DNA of 64,000 bases from Acidithiobacillus thiooxidans ATCC 19377 (GCF_009662475.1 NZ_CP045571.1:1858501-1922500), one strand, 5' to 3'; counted from the first letter of the stretch, positions 1 through 8,997 are shown. A program made the numbers and translations. The notes: a model not told the origin generated them from the sequence alone.

Positions 1-1005
1 AAACGTCCCAATCTGCTCTTGAGTAATCCCGACAGACTGAGGCAATTACTGACCAATCCACATCGCCCGGTACAACTGCTCATTGCCGGAAAAGCTCATC
101 CTCGGGATGAAGCGGGCAAAAAAATGATTCAGCAGTGGACCTTGTTTATTCATCAACATCCCGAGCTGGCCAATCATATTGTCTTTATTGCCGATTACGA
201 CATGCTGGTGGCCGAGCATCTGGTTCAAGGCGTCGACTTATGGATTAATACGCCGCGTCGCCCCTGGGAAGCCAGCGGGACCAGTGGCATGAAAGTACTG
301 GTTAATGGCGGACTTAATTTATCCGAACTGGATGGCTGGTGGGCTGAAGCCTATTGTCCGGAAACGGGCTGGGCTATCGGTGATCGCGCCGAACATGATG
401 ATGATCCACAATGGGATATTCAGGAAGCAGAAACTCTCTATCATTTATTGGAAAACGAGATTGTGCCTCTTTTTTATCAGGATCGCGATGCCAGCGGCTG
501 TCCGCAGGCCTGGATTCAGAAAATTCGCGAAAGCATGAGTCGGCTTACGCCCTTATACAGCAGCAATCGAATGCTCCGCGATTATGTCTCGACCCTATAC
601 GAACCCGCTGGACGCCTCCTCGCCGATCGTAGCGAAAAAAGTCGAATTGAGGAAATCTGTAACTGGCAAAAAAATATTCGCCAACACTGGCCCCTTCTGC
701 ATTTTGGCGATCTCCATGTACGTACCGAAAATAATCGCCATTATTTTGAACTGCATGTTTATCTGGACGATCTGGATGCTGAATCTATCAGCGTGGAACT
801 ATTTGCCAACCAAAGTGACCAATATCCTTTAGAAGTGGTTCCCATGCAGCGTGGTGAAGCACTGAGTGGAGCAGTCAACAGTTACAATTACACGTTGGAC
901 ATCCCTGCTGATCGTGACTTGGCAGACTACACTCCGCGCATCATTCCTTGCCATCAAAATTGCCTGGTGCCCATGGAGAGTGCGGAAATACTCTGGTACC
1001 GTTAA
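1..1005 (+). CDS. glgP: Alpha-glucan (glycogen/maltodextrin) phosphorylase, C-terminal part
   Basis: The reading frame is open from base 1, so the gene enters from outside the window and only about the last 334 codons are present. The product phosphorolyses alpha-1,4-glucan to glucose-1-phosphate in the cytoplasm. The segment GKAHPRDEAGK and the block WEASGTSGMKVLVNGGLNLS are typical of the GT35 subfamily that carries an N-terminal DUF3417. The lysine in GTSGMK corresponds to the pyridoxal-phosphate lysine of the family. The TTG at 19 is an internal codon (AGT-AAT-CCC follows inside the conserved fold), not a start. The stop is 12 bases before the next gene, which may be co-transcribed. Confidence 0.9.
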   Translation, partial: KRPNLLLSNPDRLRQLLTNPHRPVQLLIAGKAHPRDEAGKKMIQQWTLFIHQHPELANHIVFIADYDMLVAEHLVQGVDLWINTPRRPWEASGTSGMKVLVNGGLNLSELDGWWAEAYCPETGWAIGDRAEHDDDPQWDIQEAETLYHLLENEIVPLFYQDRDASGCPQAWIQKIRESMSRLTPLYSSNRMLRDYVSTLYEPAGRLLADRSEKSRIEEICNWQKNIRQHWPLLHFGDLHVRTENNRHYFELHVYLDDLDAESISVELFANQSDQYPLEVVPMQRGEALSGAVNSYNYTLDIPADRDLADYTPRIIPCHQNCLVPMESAEILWYR

Positions 1006-1017
1006 AAGGAACAAAAA

Positions 1018-1566
1018 TTGAATCCCAACATTCCTGATCTACAAAATATTATGGAAACCGAAAAGAAAATGTTCGGTAAATATTTGGTTCCTGTAGCTAT
1101 CTTATTAATCATTATCGGGATATTTGGAATTTTAAGCCCAATTATTCTTTCTGCAGTCACCGATGGCATTATTGCAGCTATGCTGATTATTGCCGGATTC
1201 ACCTGGATTGCGCACAGCATCCAGATGCACCAGCATCAAATGGCTGACTGGCTGAAACCCTTACTGCTTTTTATCACTGGGGGCATCATGATTGCCTTAC
1301 CGAAAGCAGGAATTGCGGCAATTGGTTTGATGTTCGTTCTGTATTTCATCATTGATGCCTACCGAAATTTCACGCAAATGAAAATCTATCCGGGACATGG
1401 TCGGGGCTGGTCCATTTTTAGTGGTATTATCGACATTTTCATTGCCCTTCTCTTCGTGGTCACCTGGCCTCGGGGTTCATTGATCCTGGTCGGCATATTT
1501 GTCGGCGTCAACTTGATATTTGATGGGATCATCCTGCTGATGTTGCGCAATGTAAAACCCGGATAA
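1018..1566 (+). CDS. HdeD/DUF308-family membrane protein
   Basis: A 182-residue, very hydrophobic protein with about six predicted membrane helices in three hairpins (roughly residues 22-60, 75-110 and 125-175). The repeated pattern of a hydrophobic hairpin followed by a short charged loop fits the HdeD/DUF308 family. E. coli HdeD contributes to acid resistance at high cell density; this link is family knowledge and is not shown here. The start is TTG at 1018, preceded by AAGGA at 1006-1010 with 7 bases spacing; an ATG at 1051 is an alternative. It lies 12 bases after the phosphorylase stop. Confidence 0.75.
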   Translation: MNPNIPDLQNIMETEKKMFGKYLVPVAILLIIIGIFGILSPIILSAVTDGIIAAMLIIAGFTWIAHSIQMHQHQMADWLKPLLLFITGGIMIALPKAGIAAIGLMFVLYFIIDAYRNFTQMKIYPGHGRGWSIFSGIIDIFIALLFVVTWPRGSLILVGIFVGVNLIFDGIILLMLRNVKPG

Positions 1567-1616
1567 ACAGTATATTGCACAAATTTTAGGCAATCAGTAA
1601 TCTTTTTTTATTTTAT

Positions 1617-2459
1617 TCATTTGCGGAACGTCCAATATCCGTGGACTGGATTACGGAAAGTTTGTGCCCACAGATAACTCCGTGCGCAGAGACTTTCCCA
1701 GCCATTCCTGACCTCTCTTTGTAGACGTCGCCAGAATGGCCGCGATGATCGGTGCTCCGCAGACCAACCGCGCTCTTGAATAATGGATGGCAGCTTCACA
1801 TCAATAGAAACCAGAGCAGGTTCAAGAACCAACATGCGCAATCCATGCAACCAGTATTGATCCATCATCTTATCTACTGCGTCACGCATTTTTTCAGTAT
1901 GTTTAAGTAGTACCTTGGCGGCGTCTGGTCGTATCAGATAGGCAGCGGTTCCCTGTGGCTGTCGAACATAACGCATCAGTCGAAATTCATTATTCACGCG
2001 AAGATATAGCTTACCTTGCCGATCCCAACGTTCACTCATCAGACGCAAAATATCCCACTCCCCAGCAGTATCTATGGCGAGCGCAATTTTTTCAACAAAG
2101 TTGGGCCCTAGCACTACATCATCCTCAAGAATACACCAAGCCACATCATCTGATTGTGCGCATTGTTGCCACAATGAACGGTGACTCATAAAACACCCAA
2201 CTTCGCCCGGGGTCATTTCATATCCGAAATATTTTTTTCGGTACGTTTGATCATAAGAATTGGGGTAATCAGCAATGTGTCTAGGTGCACAAGCTTCAAA
2301 CAAATTTAAATGTACCTGCAAACGCCTGGCTTCTGCTGAAATATGATGACGGCGTTCAGGGTGACTCGCCATGGAAATCACATGAATGGGAGGCATACAT
2401 TTCTTCAAAGAAACGATCATTCCCCCAGTTTTGATGTTCATACTGTTATTCCTAACCAT
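1617..2459 (-). CDS. Glycosyltransferase family 25 (LPS-type sugar transferase)
   Basis: A 280-residue soluble protein of the GT25 family, which transfers galactose or glucose to lipopolysaccharide cores or surface glycans. Family features seen are an N-terminal IHVISMASHPERR strand, the GEVGCFMSHRSLW block near residues 84-96 and the acidic ILEDDVVL motif near residue 111 (DxD-like metal/nucleotide site). ATG at 2459 is preceded by AAGAGG seven bases upstream. It overlaps the stop of the sulfotransferase gene by 8 bases (ATGGTTAG), so the two are probably translated from one mRNA. An internal ATG at 2441 is a less likely start. The acceptor sugar cannot be told from sequence. Confidence 0.85.
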   Translation of the reverse strand: MVRNNSMNIKTGGMIVSLKKCMPPIHVISMASHPERRHHISAEARRLQVHLNLFEACAPRHIADYPNSYDQTYRKKYFGYEMTPGEVGCFMSHRSLWQQCAQSDDVAWCILEDDVVLGPNFVEKIALAIDTAGEWDILRLMSERWDRQGKLYLRVNNEFRLMRYVRQPQGTAAYLIRPDAAKVLLKHTEKMRDAVDKMMDQYWLHGLRMLVLEPALVSIDVKLPSIIQERGWSAEHRSSRPFWRRLQREVRNGWESLCARSYLWAQTFRNPVHGYWTFRK

Positions 2460-3393
2460 AAATCAACCTCTTCAGGAAGCTTCCTCGCCGTTTCCAGTGA
2501 TAATCGCTTTCTGCATCGAGCTCTTCAAGAATACTTTGGTAACGTTGGTATTCTTCATAACATTCCGCCCATAGTACCCACTGGGCGACACTTTCATTTT
2601 GTTTTATGGCAGTTAGAATATGATATATTTTATCGAGTAATGGTAGCATATTTTTGGCATATTCTTCATCATTAAGCGCAACGGAATGATGTCTTAGGGA
2701 TTGACTTAAAAACTGTTCAACATAAATTTTGAGTTTATTCTCGTCTATGGAACGTGCCAGATGTAAAGAGATTTTTTCCAGAACAAGTGCTGGCTGTTCC
2801 AACAAATCATCATATGAAATAAAAACGTGAGGATAATTTTTAATATGCGGTAAAAATGGTAAGGTATATGCCGCCCACATCAACTGGCCTCTCGTAAGGG
2901 AGATACCATTGCGCTTTTGCAGCGATAGCGCCACCGCATAAGGGTGTCGTAGGGCGACGACAAACTGAAGATTAACCCCTGACTGTTCTGCAGCATGCAG
3001 CCAGAAAGGCAAAACTCTTAAAGTTCTCGGATCTTTGAATCCCCACATGGTGTATTGATCCGCGCGATTGATCAATAACTTCTCAGCCTGATCATGGAGA
3101 TCTTTCAGCGCCGTACCTAAAAAAAGAGCTTCCGGAACAATCCGGGTGTCATTCCAGGCAATATTTAAACGTTCAAGAACTTCCTTGTTGATGCGCAAAA
3201 CCTCGGCATCTTCCCAGTAGCCTCTCGGATTATCTTCACCGGGCGCAATCAAAGCATCCCCCATATTGAGCCCCAAACACTCCAGACCTTTGGCAATAGC
3301 ACTTGTACCACTTCTATGCATGCCGATGACCGTTACGATACTTCTCTGAATTGGTTGGCCGCTGGGAGCATGCTCCAAAAACTCATCAATCAC
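2452..3393 (-). CDS. Sulfotransferase-family protein
   Basis: The product has a PAPS-dependent sulfotransferase fold. The 5'-phosphosulfate loop VIGMHRSGTSAIAKGL lies near the N-terminus, and the RHPYAVALSLQKRNG segment resembles the 3'-phosphate binding block. The reading frame opens at a TTG at 3441, but GTG at 3393 has AAGAGG seven bases upstream and starts just before the conserved fold, so I chose it (about 313 residues). The gene is the promoter-proximal partner of the GT25 gene, which suggests sulfation of a surface glycan or lipid. The pair is visibly more A+T-rich than the flanking core genes by eye (not computed), so transfer is possible. Substrate unknown. Confidence 0.8.
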   Translation of the reverse strand: MIDEFLEHAPSGQPIQRSIVTVIGMHRSGTSAIAKGLECLGLNMGDALIAPGEDNPRGYWEDAEVLRINKEVLERLNIAWNDTRIVPEALFLGTALKDLHDQAEKLLINRADQYTMWGFKDPRTLRVLPFWLHAAEQSGVNLQFVVALRHPYAVALSLQKRNGISLTRGQLMWAAYTLPFLPHIKNYPHVFISYDDLLEQPALVLEKISLHLARSIDENKLKIYVEQFLSQSLRHHSVALNDEEYAKNMLPLLDKIYHILTAIKQNESVAQWVLWAECYEEYQRYQSILEELDAESDYHWKRRGSFLKRLIYG

Positions 3394-3617
3394 TATATAA
3401 CCTCTTATATGCTGTAACGTTTTATATAAAAAGCTCCACAAACATATGGTCCACCTGAAAACAGGCTAAAGTCCCAGTTTTCAGCGCTCAGTGTAAGGTC
3501 TCAAGGCCTCTCCAGATAAGACATGGCCGTAATAAAAATTGTTAAGAAATATGAAAATCCATTTTTATAGAACAAACGAAGTTCGGTTTATAAAATATAA
3601 AAAAATTCGTATATGCT

Positions 3618-3623
3618 TATAAT
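3618..3623 (+). promoter_or_regulatory. Possible -10 element for the GlsB/YeaQ-type gene
   Basis: A perfect TATAAT lies 64 bases upstream of the ATG at 3687, within an A+T-rich 290-base divergent gap between the sulfotransferase and small membrane protein genes. No good -35 box sits 16-18 bases upstream (the sequence there is ATATAA). The call rests on the -10 match and context only. A TTGACA at 3650-3655 has no partner at the right distance. Confidence 0.3.
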
Positions 3624-3686
3624 GACCTGGAAACACGTTATGTGTTAGTTTGACAAGACGATATTACAAATAGAGAGGATTGAACC

Positions 3687-3944
3687 ATGTTAATGAACAT
3701 TATTGTTTTTCTCATCGTCGGCGGAATCGCTGGCTGGCTGGCTGGATTGCTCATCAAAGGCCGGGGGTTTGGCATTATCGGAGACATCATTGTCGGCATC
3801 ATCGGTGCTTTCATCGGTGGATTCGTCCTGACGACGATTGGCTTGATTGGTCTTTTTGGGGCGGGCATTATCGGTGCCATTATTGTTGCCTTTATTGGTG
3901 CCATTATTCTTTTGTTTATCGTCAAGCTCATCAAAAAACTCTAA
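3687..3944 (+). CDS. GlsB/YeaQ/YmgE-family small membrane protein
   Basis: An 85-residue, glycine- and isoleucine-rich protein with three membrane helices and the GGIAGWLAG start typical of 'transglycosylase-associated' (GlsB/YeaQ/YmgE) proteins. Members are often stress-induced (stationary phase, acid or general stress) but have no proven biochemical role. ATG at 3687 follows AGAGAGGA at 3672-3679 with good spacing. The antiporter gene starts only 13 bases after the stop, which suggests a two-gene transcript. Confidence 0.8.
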   Translation: MLMNIIVFLIVGGIAGWLAGLLIKGRGFGIIGDIIVGIIGAFIGGFVLTTIGLIGLFGAGIIGAIIVAFIGAIILLFIVKLIKKL

Positions 3945-3957
3945 AAAATAAAACGTT

Positions 3958-5772
3958 ATGAACATCATGCTGATTCTGGCTGGGCTGGTTATTTTGGGCG
4001 CGGCCAGCCAGTGGCTGGCATGGCGGGTCAAACTACCCGCCATTATATTTCTTCTGGGTATTGGCATTATTGCCGGCCCGGTCACCGGCTGGATTCAACC
4101 GGACCAGCTATTTGGCCCTCTCCTGTTTCCCGGTATTTCTTTAGCAGTAGCCGTAATACTGTTTGAGGGCGCGCTGAATTTACGCCTGCGAGAACTGGGC
4201 GGCCTCGCCTCGGTCATTCGCAGAATGGTCAGCCTGGGGGCCATCAGCAGTTGGCTGATACTGGCGGTAGCTACTCACTGGATTGCGGACTTTAACTGGA
4301 CCATGGCAATCCTCTTTGGTGCAGTTGTGGTGGTTTCCGGACCCACCGTCATCGGCCCGGTGTTAAGGGCAGCCAGACCCAATGCGCGTATCAGTAATGT
4401 ATTAATGTGGGAGAGCATACTCATTGATCCCATTGGGGCCTTGCTGGCCGTTCTGGTTTTCGAAGCTATTATTGCCCATCACGGCTCCACTGGACTCAAT
4501 TCTGCCGTTGAAGTTTTTCTAAAAATGCTTGGTGCAGGTGTTGTTTTAGGAATTTTAGCTGGTCAAAGCCTGGGATGGTTACTCAAAAAAAGAGCTATCC
4601 CCGATTATCTGCATGGCGTAGTGGCATTGGGTAGTGTTTTTATTATTTTTGCTGCAGCCAACCAAATCGCCCACGAATCCGGACTACTTGCTGTCACCCT
4701 GATGGGTGTATGGCTTGCTAATATGCGCGATATCCCCTTGGAAAATATTCTTAATTTCAAAGAAAGTCTCTCTATTTTATTAATCTCCATTCTTTTCATT
4801 CTCCTCGCTGCGCGCCTGAATCTGCTGGCCTTGAAAGAAGTCATCATCTCCGGCGTACTGCTCACGCTGGTTATTCAACTGATCGCCCAGCCTGTCAAAG
4901 TGTTACTGGCTTACGATGGCAAGGAACTGAACTGGAAAGAAAGATTCATGACCGGATGGATCGCCCCGCGCGGAATTGTCGCAGCAGCAGGCGCCCCCGT
5001 ATATGCCGGGCAACTGGAAGCACTGAATTATCCCAAGGCCCACTTGTTTGTGCCTCTGACTTTCGCATTGATCATTGTCACCGTACTCCTGGCCAGTTTT
5101 ACGGCGCGTCCCATGGCAAGGCTTCTGGGTGTCTCTGAAAAAGACCCTCGTGGCATTCTTATTGTGGGGGCCAACGCATTTGCCATCGCCGTTGCTGGAA
5201 AACTCAAGGAATGGGGGTTCCGGCCACTTTTGGTGGATGATGAATATCGACAAATCCAGGCGGCACGCATGGCAGGACTGGATACTTTTTTGGGTAGCCC
5301 GGTTTCAGAAGCCGCCGATCGTCAACTCAACCTGATTGGATTTGGTTATCTGCTGGCTCTATCCACCGATGCCGCCCGTAATCTGATCGCCTCACTGCGT
5401 TATGATCCCGAATTCGGTCATCGTTCTGTGTTTACCCTGGCCGATGGCAGCAGTCGCAAAACCAGTGCCCGCAACCGCACGGCAAAACAACATAGACGTC
5501 TTCATCTTTTCAGTGAAGACGCTACCGCTGGTTCTTTGCTGGATAAAATGGAAAAGGGCTGGACCCTGAAAGCAACCGGCCTGACTGAGCAGTTTGAATG
5601 GGTACAATACCAGCAACAATTTACTGCAGGCTTTCTGGCATTATTTGTACTGCATAAAAATGGAAAACTGCAAGTTATAAACAGTGACCAAAGCCAGCCT
5701 GAACCGCGTGCTGGCGATCAGATTCTGGCTCTGGTTGCACCTGACGTAGCTCCCACTGAAGATGCCCACTAA
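3958..5772 (+). CDS. CPA-type Na+(K+)/H+ antiporter with C-terminal TrkA-like nucleotide-binding domain
   Basis: A 604-residue inner-membrane cation/proton exchanger. Residues 1 to about 390 hold about 12 hydrophobic segments of the NhaP-like exchanger fold, with acidic residues in SILIDPIGALLAV as expected for transport. Residues about 396-515 form a Rossmann-like TrkA-N/RCK domain (GILIVGANAFAIAVAGKL) that binds nucleotide and gates the channel in relatives. A short TrkA-C-like tail (GDQILALVAPD) follows. The role is probably pH or cation homeostasis, which fits an acidophile but is inferred. The ATG is 13 bases after the upstream small membrane protein gene. Confidence 0.88.
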   Translation: MNIMLILAGLVILGAASQWLAWRVKLPAIIFLLGIGIIAGPVTGWIQPDQLFGPLLFPGISLAVAVILFEGALNLRLRELGGLASVIRRMVSLGAISSWLILAVATHWIADFNWTMAILFGAVVVVSGPTVIGPVLRAARPNARISNVLMWESILIDPIGALLAVLVFEAIIAHHGSTGLNSAVEVFLKMLGAGVVLGILAGQSLGWLLKKRAIPDYLHGVVALGSVFIIFAAANQIAHESGLLAVTLMGVWLANMRDIPLENILNFKESLSILLISILFILLAARLNLLALKEVIISGVLLTLVIQLIAQPVKVLLAYDGKELNWKERFMTGWIAPRGIVAAAGAPVYAGQLEALNYPKAHLFVPLTFALIIVTVLLASFTARPMARLLGVSEKDPRGILIVGANAFAIAVAGKLKEWGFRPLLVDDEYRQIQAARMAGLDTFLGSPVSEAADRQLNLIGFGYLLALSTDAARNLIASLRYDPEFGHRSVFTLADGSSRKTSARNRTAKQHRRLHLFSEDATAGSLLDKMEKGWTLKATGLTEQFEWVQYQQQFTAGFLALFVLHKNGKLQVINSDQSQPEPRAGDQILALVAPDVAPTEDAH

Positions 5773-5968
5773 CTCCTCACTACCTGATTCTCCATGCCTG
5801 GGATTTTGCACTACCGCTCTGGGCGATGACGTGTGTAAATCCTGCGGTCGAACTTTTGAAGAGGTTTGCCAGTGGATAACTATGACACCTGAACAGAAAG
5901 CGGCTACCTGGAACCGCATTCGCAAAAATGGCTGGTGGGATCAGCAGAGAAAAGCCAAGGATCTATAA
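5762..5968 (+). CDS. DUF1289-family small protein
   Basis: A 68-residue protein with the PCLGFC...CKSCGRTFEEVCQW pattern of DUF1289. The conserved cysteines suggest metal or Fe-S binding, but no function is established. The C-terminal MTPEQKAATWNRIR helix is typical of the family. The ATG lies inside the last codons of the antiporter gene (11-base overlap), so it is probably translationally coupled to it. Confidence 0.85.
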   Translation: MPTNSSLPDSPCLGFCTTALGDDVCKSCGRTFEEVCQWITMTPEQKAATWNRIRKNGWWDQQRKAKDL

Positions 5969-6064
5969 TCAGAGTGTTGGATGCATTAATATAATACATT
6001 ATTATCATTTACTTATAGTGACATTCCGCATTTCTCATGATAGTCTTTACTGATAGACCATGTA

Positions 6065-7399
6065 TTGACAAAAGCTTCCTATCCAAGCGGAGTCGAAAGT
6101 CCATTGAAATATCCAGAGAAGCCAGATGAATTGGACGCCCAGACTATACAGGAAATTTTAAACAGTTTCCCCGCATTGGAGTTATTACAGCAACATCCGA
6201 TACCCCATGCACTAACACACAACAGAAAGTTACTATTTGTCAATAAATCCGCTGTTAAACTTTTTGATGGAGATAATTCAGATTATTTTTTGGGCAAGGA
6301 TATCACTTCTTTTATTCATCCTCTAGATCATGGACGCATACTTAACCGTCTTGAGATACTCAACGATGAAAAAACTAAAAACAACCCTACAGAAGCACGT
6401 GTTTACACGCTCAATGGCAAAATCAAACACATCATATCTGTCAGTTCATTAATAGAAATTGCCGGGCATACTCTGGTTCTGGCGGCCGCTACCGAGCTCA
6501 GTGAAGAAATGGGACATGAAATCAGCCAATCTGAGCAGAATTTTCAGCGTCTTTTTGAAAATATGCTCGACGTTTTCTATCGAACGGACAGTGAGCAAAA
6601 CCTGACCTTGGTGGGTCCCGCAGCCTTAGGTGTTTTAGGTTATTTACCTGAAGAAGTTATTGGCCTCCCTGCTTCCAGCTTCTATTTTGATCCACAAGCA
6701 CGGGCAAATATCGTCACCGCCGTTAAGAAACATGGGAAAGTTCAAAACTTCCCGGCACGCCTGAAACATAAAGATGGGCATATTGTGGATGTCGAAATTA
6801 CCAGCAGCGCAATTTATAGTGAGGATAAGCAGTTTCTGGGTATGGAAGGCCTATTCAGAGATGTGAGCGAACAGGTCGTTATTAAGGAAAAGCTACATCG
6901 ACTCGCCACCATTGATGAATTGACCGGCATATTGAACCGTAGGGCCTTTCTGGAAAAAGCCAATCACCTGATCAAGCATTTGCGTAGACAGCCAGAATAT
7001 AGCCTGCTCGCCGTGATTGATCTGGATAAATTCAAACCCATCAATGACCGCTATGGACACTTAAGCGGAGATCGTGTTCTGAAAGTCTTTGTATCACTCT
7101 TTAAGGAGACCCTTCGGGAAACAGACGTTTTTGGTCGCCTGGGTGGAGATGAATTCGCGATCATTTTCAGAAAGTGTACGATGACAGAAGGCTTGGAAAT
7201 CCTGGAACGAATCCAGGAAAAAATGCAGAAAATCAGCATTAGACTCTCCGATAATGAAGTTTCCATCTCAGCCAGCATCGGCTTGACCGAATTGCATGAA
7301 GAAGACCTGCCATTTTCTCTGGCACTGGCCCGAGCAGATCGGGCTCTTTATCAGGCCAAACAGAATGGCGGCGCCCATGTCGCAATGCTTTTATCATGA
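6065..7399 (+). CDS. PAS-domain diguanylate cyclase (GGDEF)
   Basis: A cytoplasmic, 444-residue enzyme expected to make cyclic di-GMP from two GTP. Two PAS-like sensor regions (about residues 30-150 and 155-280) precede a GGDEF domain that opens with DELTGILNRRAFL. The catalytic GGDEF is at residues 360-364, and an intact RETD inhibitory site lies at 351-354, exactly five residues upstream, so product inhibition is expected. There is no EAL domain and no membrane helix, so the signal is probably cytoplasmic (ligand unknown). The TTG at 6065 has no clear ribosome binding site; a TTG 13 codons later is a possible alternative. Confidence 0.9.
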   Translation: MTKASYPSGVESPLKYPEKPDELDAQTIQEILNSFPALELLQQHPIPHALTHNRKLLFVNKSAVKLFDGDNSDYFLGKDITSFIHPLDHGRILNRLEILNDEKTKNNPTEARVYTLNGKIKHIISVSSLIEIAGHTLVLAAATELSEEMGHEISQSEQNFQRLFENMLDVFYRTDSEQNLTLVGPAALGVLGYLPEEVIGLPASSFYFDPQARANIVTAVKKHGKVQNFPARLKHKDGHIVDVEITSSAIYSEDKQFLGMEGLFRDVSEQVVIKEKLHRLATIDELTGILNRRAFLEKANHLIKHLRRQPEYSLLAVIDLDKFKPINDRYGHLSGDRVLKVFVSLFKETLRETDVFGRLGGDEFAIIFRKCTMTEGLEILERIQEKMQKISIRLSDNEVSISASIGLTELHEEDLPFSLALARADRALYQAKQNGGAHVAMLLS

Positions 7400-7538
7400 T
7401 CAGGATAATGAAAACACAACGGACTGGCTGGGTCTGATAATCGGATCCGCCCAAGCATATTAGCATCAGCTAAAACTTGCGTCCGCCAAAAAAAACCTGT
7501 ATAACCTATGGCCCTTGCAGCTATGTGGTTATTTTGAT

Positions 7539-8120
7539 TTGAAAAAACTTTTTGTGGTCGCAGTGACGGCCGGATTAAGCTTCTTGTTTATTATTGCCCC
7601 GCAGCCTTTGCAGCGCAGTATCTCCGGACTCCCTGCAAATATAGCTCTAATGAAACCAAGAATAACTTTAAGCAGTTCTCGAAGCTCACACAGTTCCCAA
7701 CCACAATCTTCTGCTGCTCTTGCCAACCCCCTGACGGGACGTGCATGGCAGAAGCTCGCTGGCGTCTACAGTAAAGATGTACTGTATGCTTCCAATCAAA
7801 CCGGAGTTTCCCGCAAATTGTTGGCCGCCGTGATTCATGTCGAAAGTCGTGCAAGTAACGTCGTCAGCTATGCTGGGGCAGTTGGTCCTATGCAGCTCAT
7901 GCCCGGCACTGCCTGGCGCATTCTCCATGTCAATCCGTGGAAGCCTCGCCAGAACATTGTGGGAGGGGCCCGCTATTTGCGTCGTCTGCTCGCGATTTTC
8001 CATGGACACCTGCGCCTGGCACTGGAAGCCTATAATGCCGGACCCACCACAGTGGCCCAAGGGAATATTCCAATGCCGGCAAAAGTTTATGCGCGTCAGG
8101 TGATGGCACTGGCGGCTTGA
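7539..8120 (+). CDS. Lytic transglycosylase (SLT domain)
   Basis: A periplasmic or lipid-facing muramidase that cleaves peptidoglycan to 1,6-anhydro-muropeptides. I chose TTG at 7539 because it begins MKKLFVVAVTAGLSFLFIIA, a clear export signal; a TTG at 7515 would add eight residues. After a serine-rich linker (residues 40-60), the SLT fold spans about residues 85-190. It has catalytic Glu102 in IHVESRA, GPMQLMP at 116-122 and AYNAGP at 164-169. It stands alone between a diguanylate cyclase and a YrhK-type gene. Exact signal peptidase type is unclear. Confidence 0.85.
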   Translation: MKKLFVVAVTAGLSFLFIIAPQPLQRSISGLPANIALMKPRITLSSSRSSHSSQPQSSAALANPLTGRAWQKLAGVYSKDVLYASNQTGVSRKLLAAVIHVESRASNVVSYAGAVGPMQLMPGTAWRILHVNPWKPRQNIVGGARYLRRLLAIFHGHLRLALEAYNAGPTTVAQGNIPMPAKVYARQVMALAA

Positions 8121-8185
8121 GATCGGTCTGTACGCCAGCCTATGTTAACATTAATACTTATTGTTAACTTAATTAGGAGAGGACC

Positions 8186-8464
8186 TTGCCAGAAAACAGT
8201 CAGTCAAACAGCAATTTCACTATCTGCATGGGTCACGATGAATTATTGATTCGTAACCGCTACGAAACCATCAGCATCGCCAATGATTTCATGATCGGCA
8301 TATTATTTCTGGTAGGCAGTTTCTTTTTCTTCTATCCTTCCATGGAAACGGCTGGCGTCTGGCTTTTTGTGATTGGCAGCGCCGAACTGTTAATAAGACC
8401 AGTGATCCGGCTCGCCCGCCATATTCACCTACAGAAACTACCCAGTGGTAGTTGGGATATGTAA
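8186..8464 (+). CDS. YrhK-domain membrane protein
   Basis: A 92-residue protein with two membrane helices (about residues 35-52 and 57-75) after a short polar start. The LLIRNRYETISIANDFMIG block matches the YrhK domain, a family without known function. The start is TTG at 8186, preceded by TAGGAGAGG at 8173-8182, which is a strong ribosome binding site. The gene ends 9 bases before a convergent gene. Confidence 0.75.
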   Translation: MPENSQSNSNFTICMGHDELLIRNRYETISIANDFMIGILFLVGSFFFFYPSMETAGVWLFVIGSAELLIRPVIRLARHIHLQKLPSGSWDM

Positions 8465-8472
8465 CTGCCCGT

Positions 8473-8997
8473 TCAGCGAGCGGGCCGCAAATATCGCGCA
8501 ATACTTTGCCGCGCAGTGGCTTGCGCGATCAGTTCGTCATAATTCTCAACCCGATCACGAGCCCATGCGCTGGCATGCTGCTCCGTTTGTTGAATGGTGT
8601 TTCGCGCGTATAAGCCTCTAAACTGCCAGATAGCCAACCAGAAACATAAGGTGGCAACTCCTGCGTCAAGCAGCCTGGGCATCATTGCCAGAGGAACCTG
8701 CATGAGCACAACATCCAGAATCACACAGAGAAGAAAAGCCGTAACTCCCAGACGCCATCTTCTGCTGCGCTTGGGAGCTGTAGCACGCCCCAGTTCTCTG
8801 GCCAGGAGCGCTTGCCTCCATTCCTGGGGCTGTTGAACCAGCGCCGGGGATAAAAATACCGCTCCGGTAATGGGGTCGTGCACAGCACTCACATTATCCG
8901 CCAGCGAGCTGTAAAAAACCGAGGTATGCTCGCCCCCCAAACTATCACGCAAGACGGACAACCGGGGATCACGGCGCAGCAAATCCTTTATAGACAT
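8473..8997 (-). CDS. Unrecognised membrane protein
   Basis: I do not recognise this 174-residue protein. A polar N-terminal third (with DPITGAVFLSPALVQQPQEW) is followed by a basic stretch KRSRRWR and two membrane helices at about residues 82-101 and 107-125. An amphipathic C-terminal tail contains RDRVENYDELIAQATAR. The reading frame extends upstream to 9123, but ATG at 8997 has TCAGGAG seven bases upstream and is the better start. A relation to peptidase-like membrane proteins that handle 'HPV...LARELGR' segments is conceivable, but no metal-binding HExxH is present. Confidence 0.6.
   Translation of the reverse strand: MSIKDLLRRDPRLSVLRDSLGGEHTSVFYSSLADNVSAVHDPITGAVFLSPALVQQPQEWRQALLARELGRATAPKRSRRWRLGVTAFLLCVILDVVLMQVPLAMMPRLLDAGVATLCFWLAIWQFRGLYARNTIQQTEQHASAWARDRVENYDELIAQATARQSIARYLRPAR

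Noticed and set aside
3650-3655. TTGACA that looks like a -35 box upstream of the GlsB-type gene
   Set aside because: No -10 sequence lies 16-18 bases downstream; the ribosome site follows instead.
8467-8485. GCCCG...CGGGC hairpin between the YrhK gene and the unknown membrane protein
   Set aside because: Stem of only five pairs, inside the stop region of the minus-strand gene and without a U run on either side.
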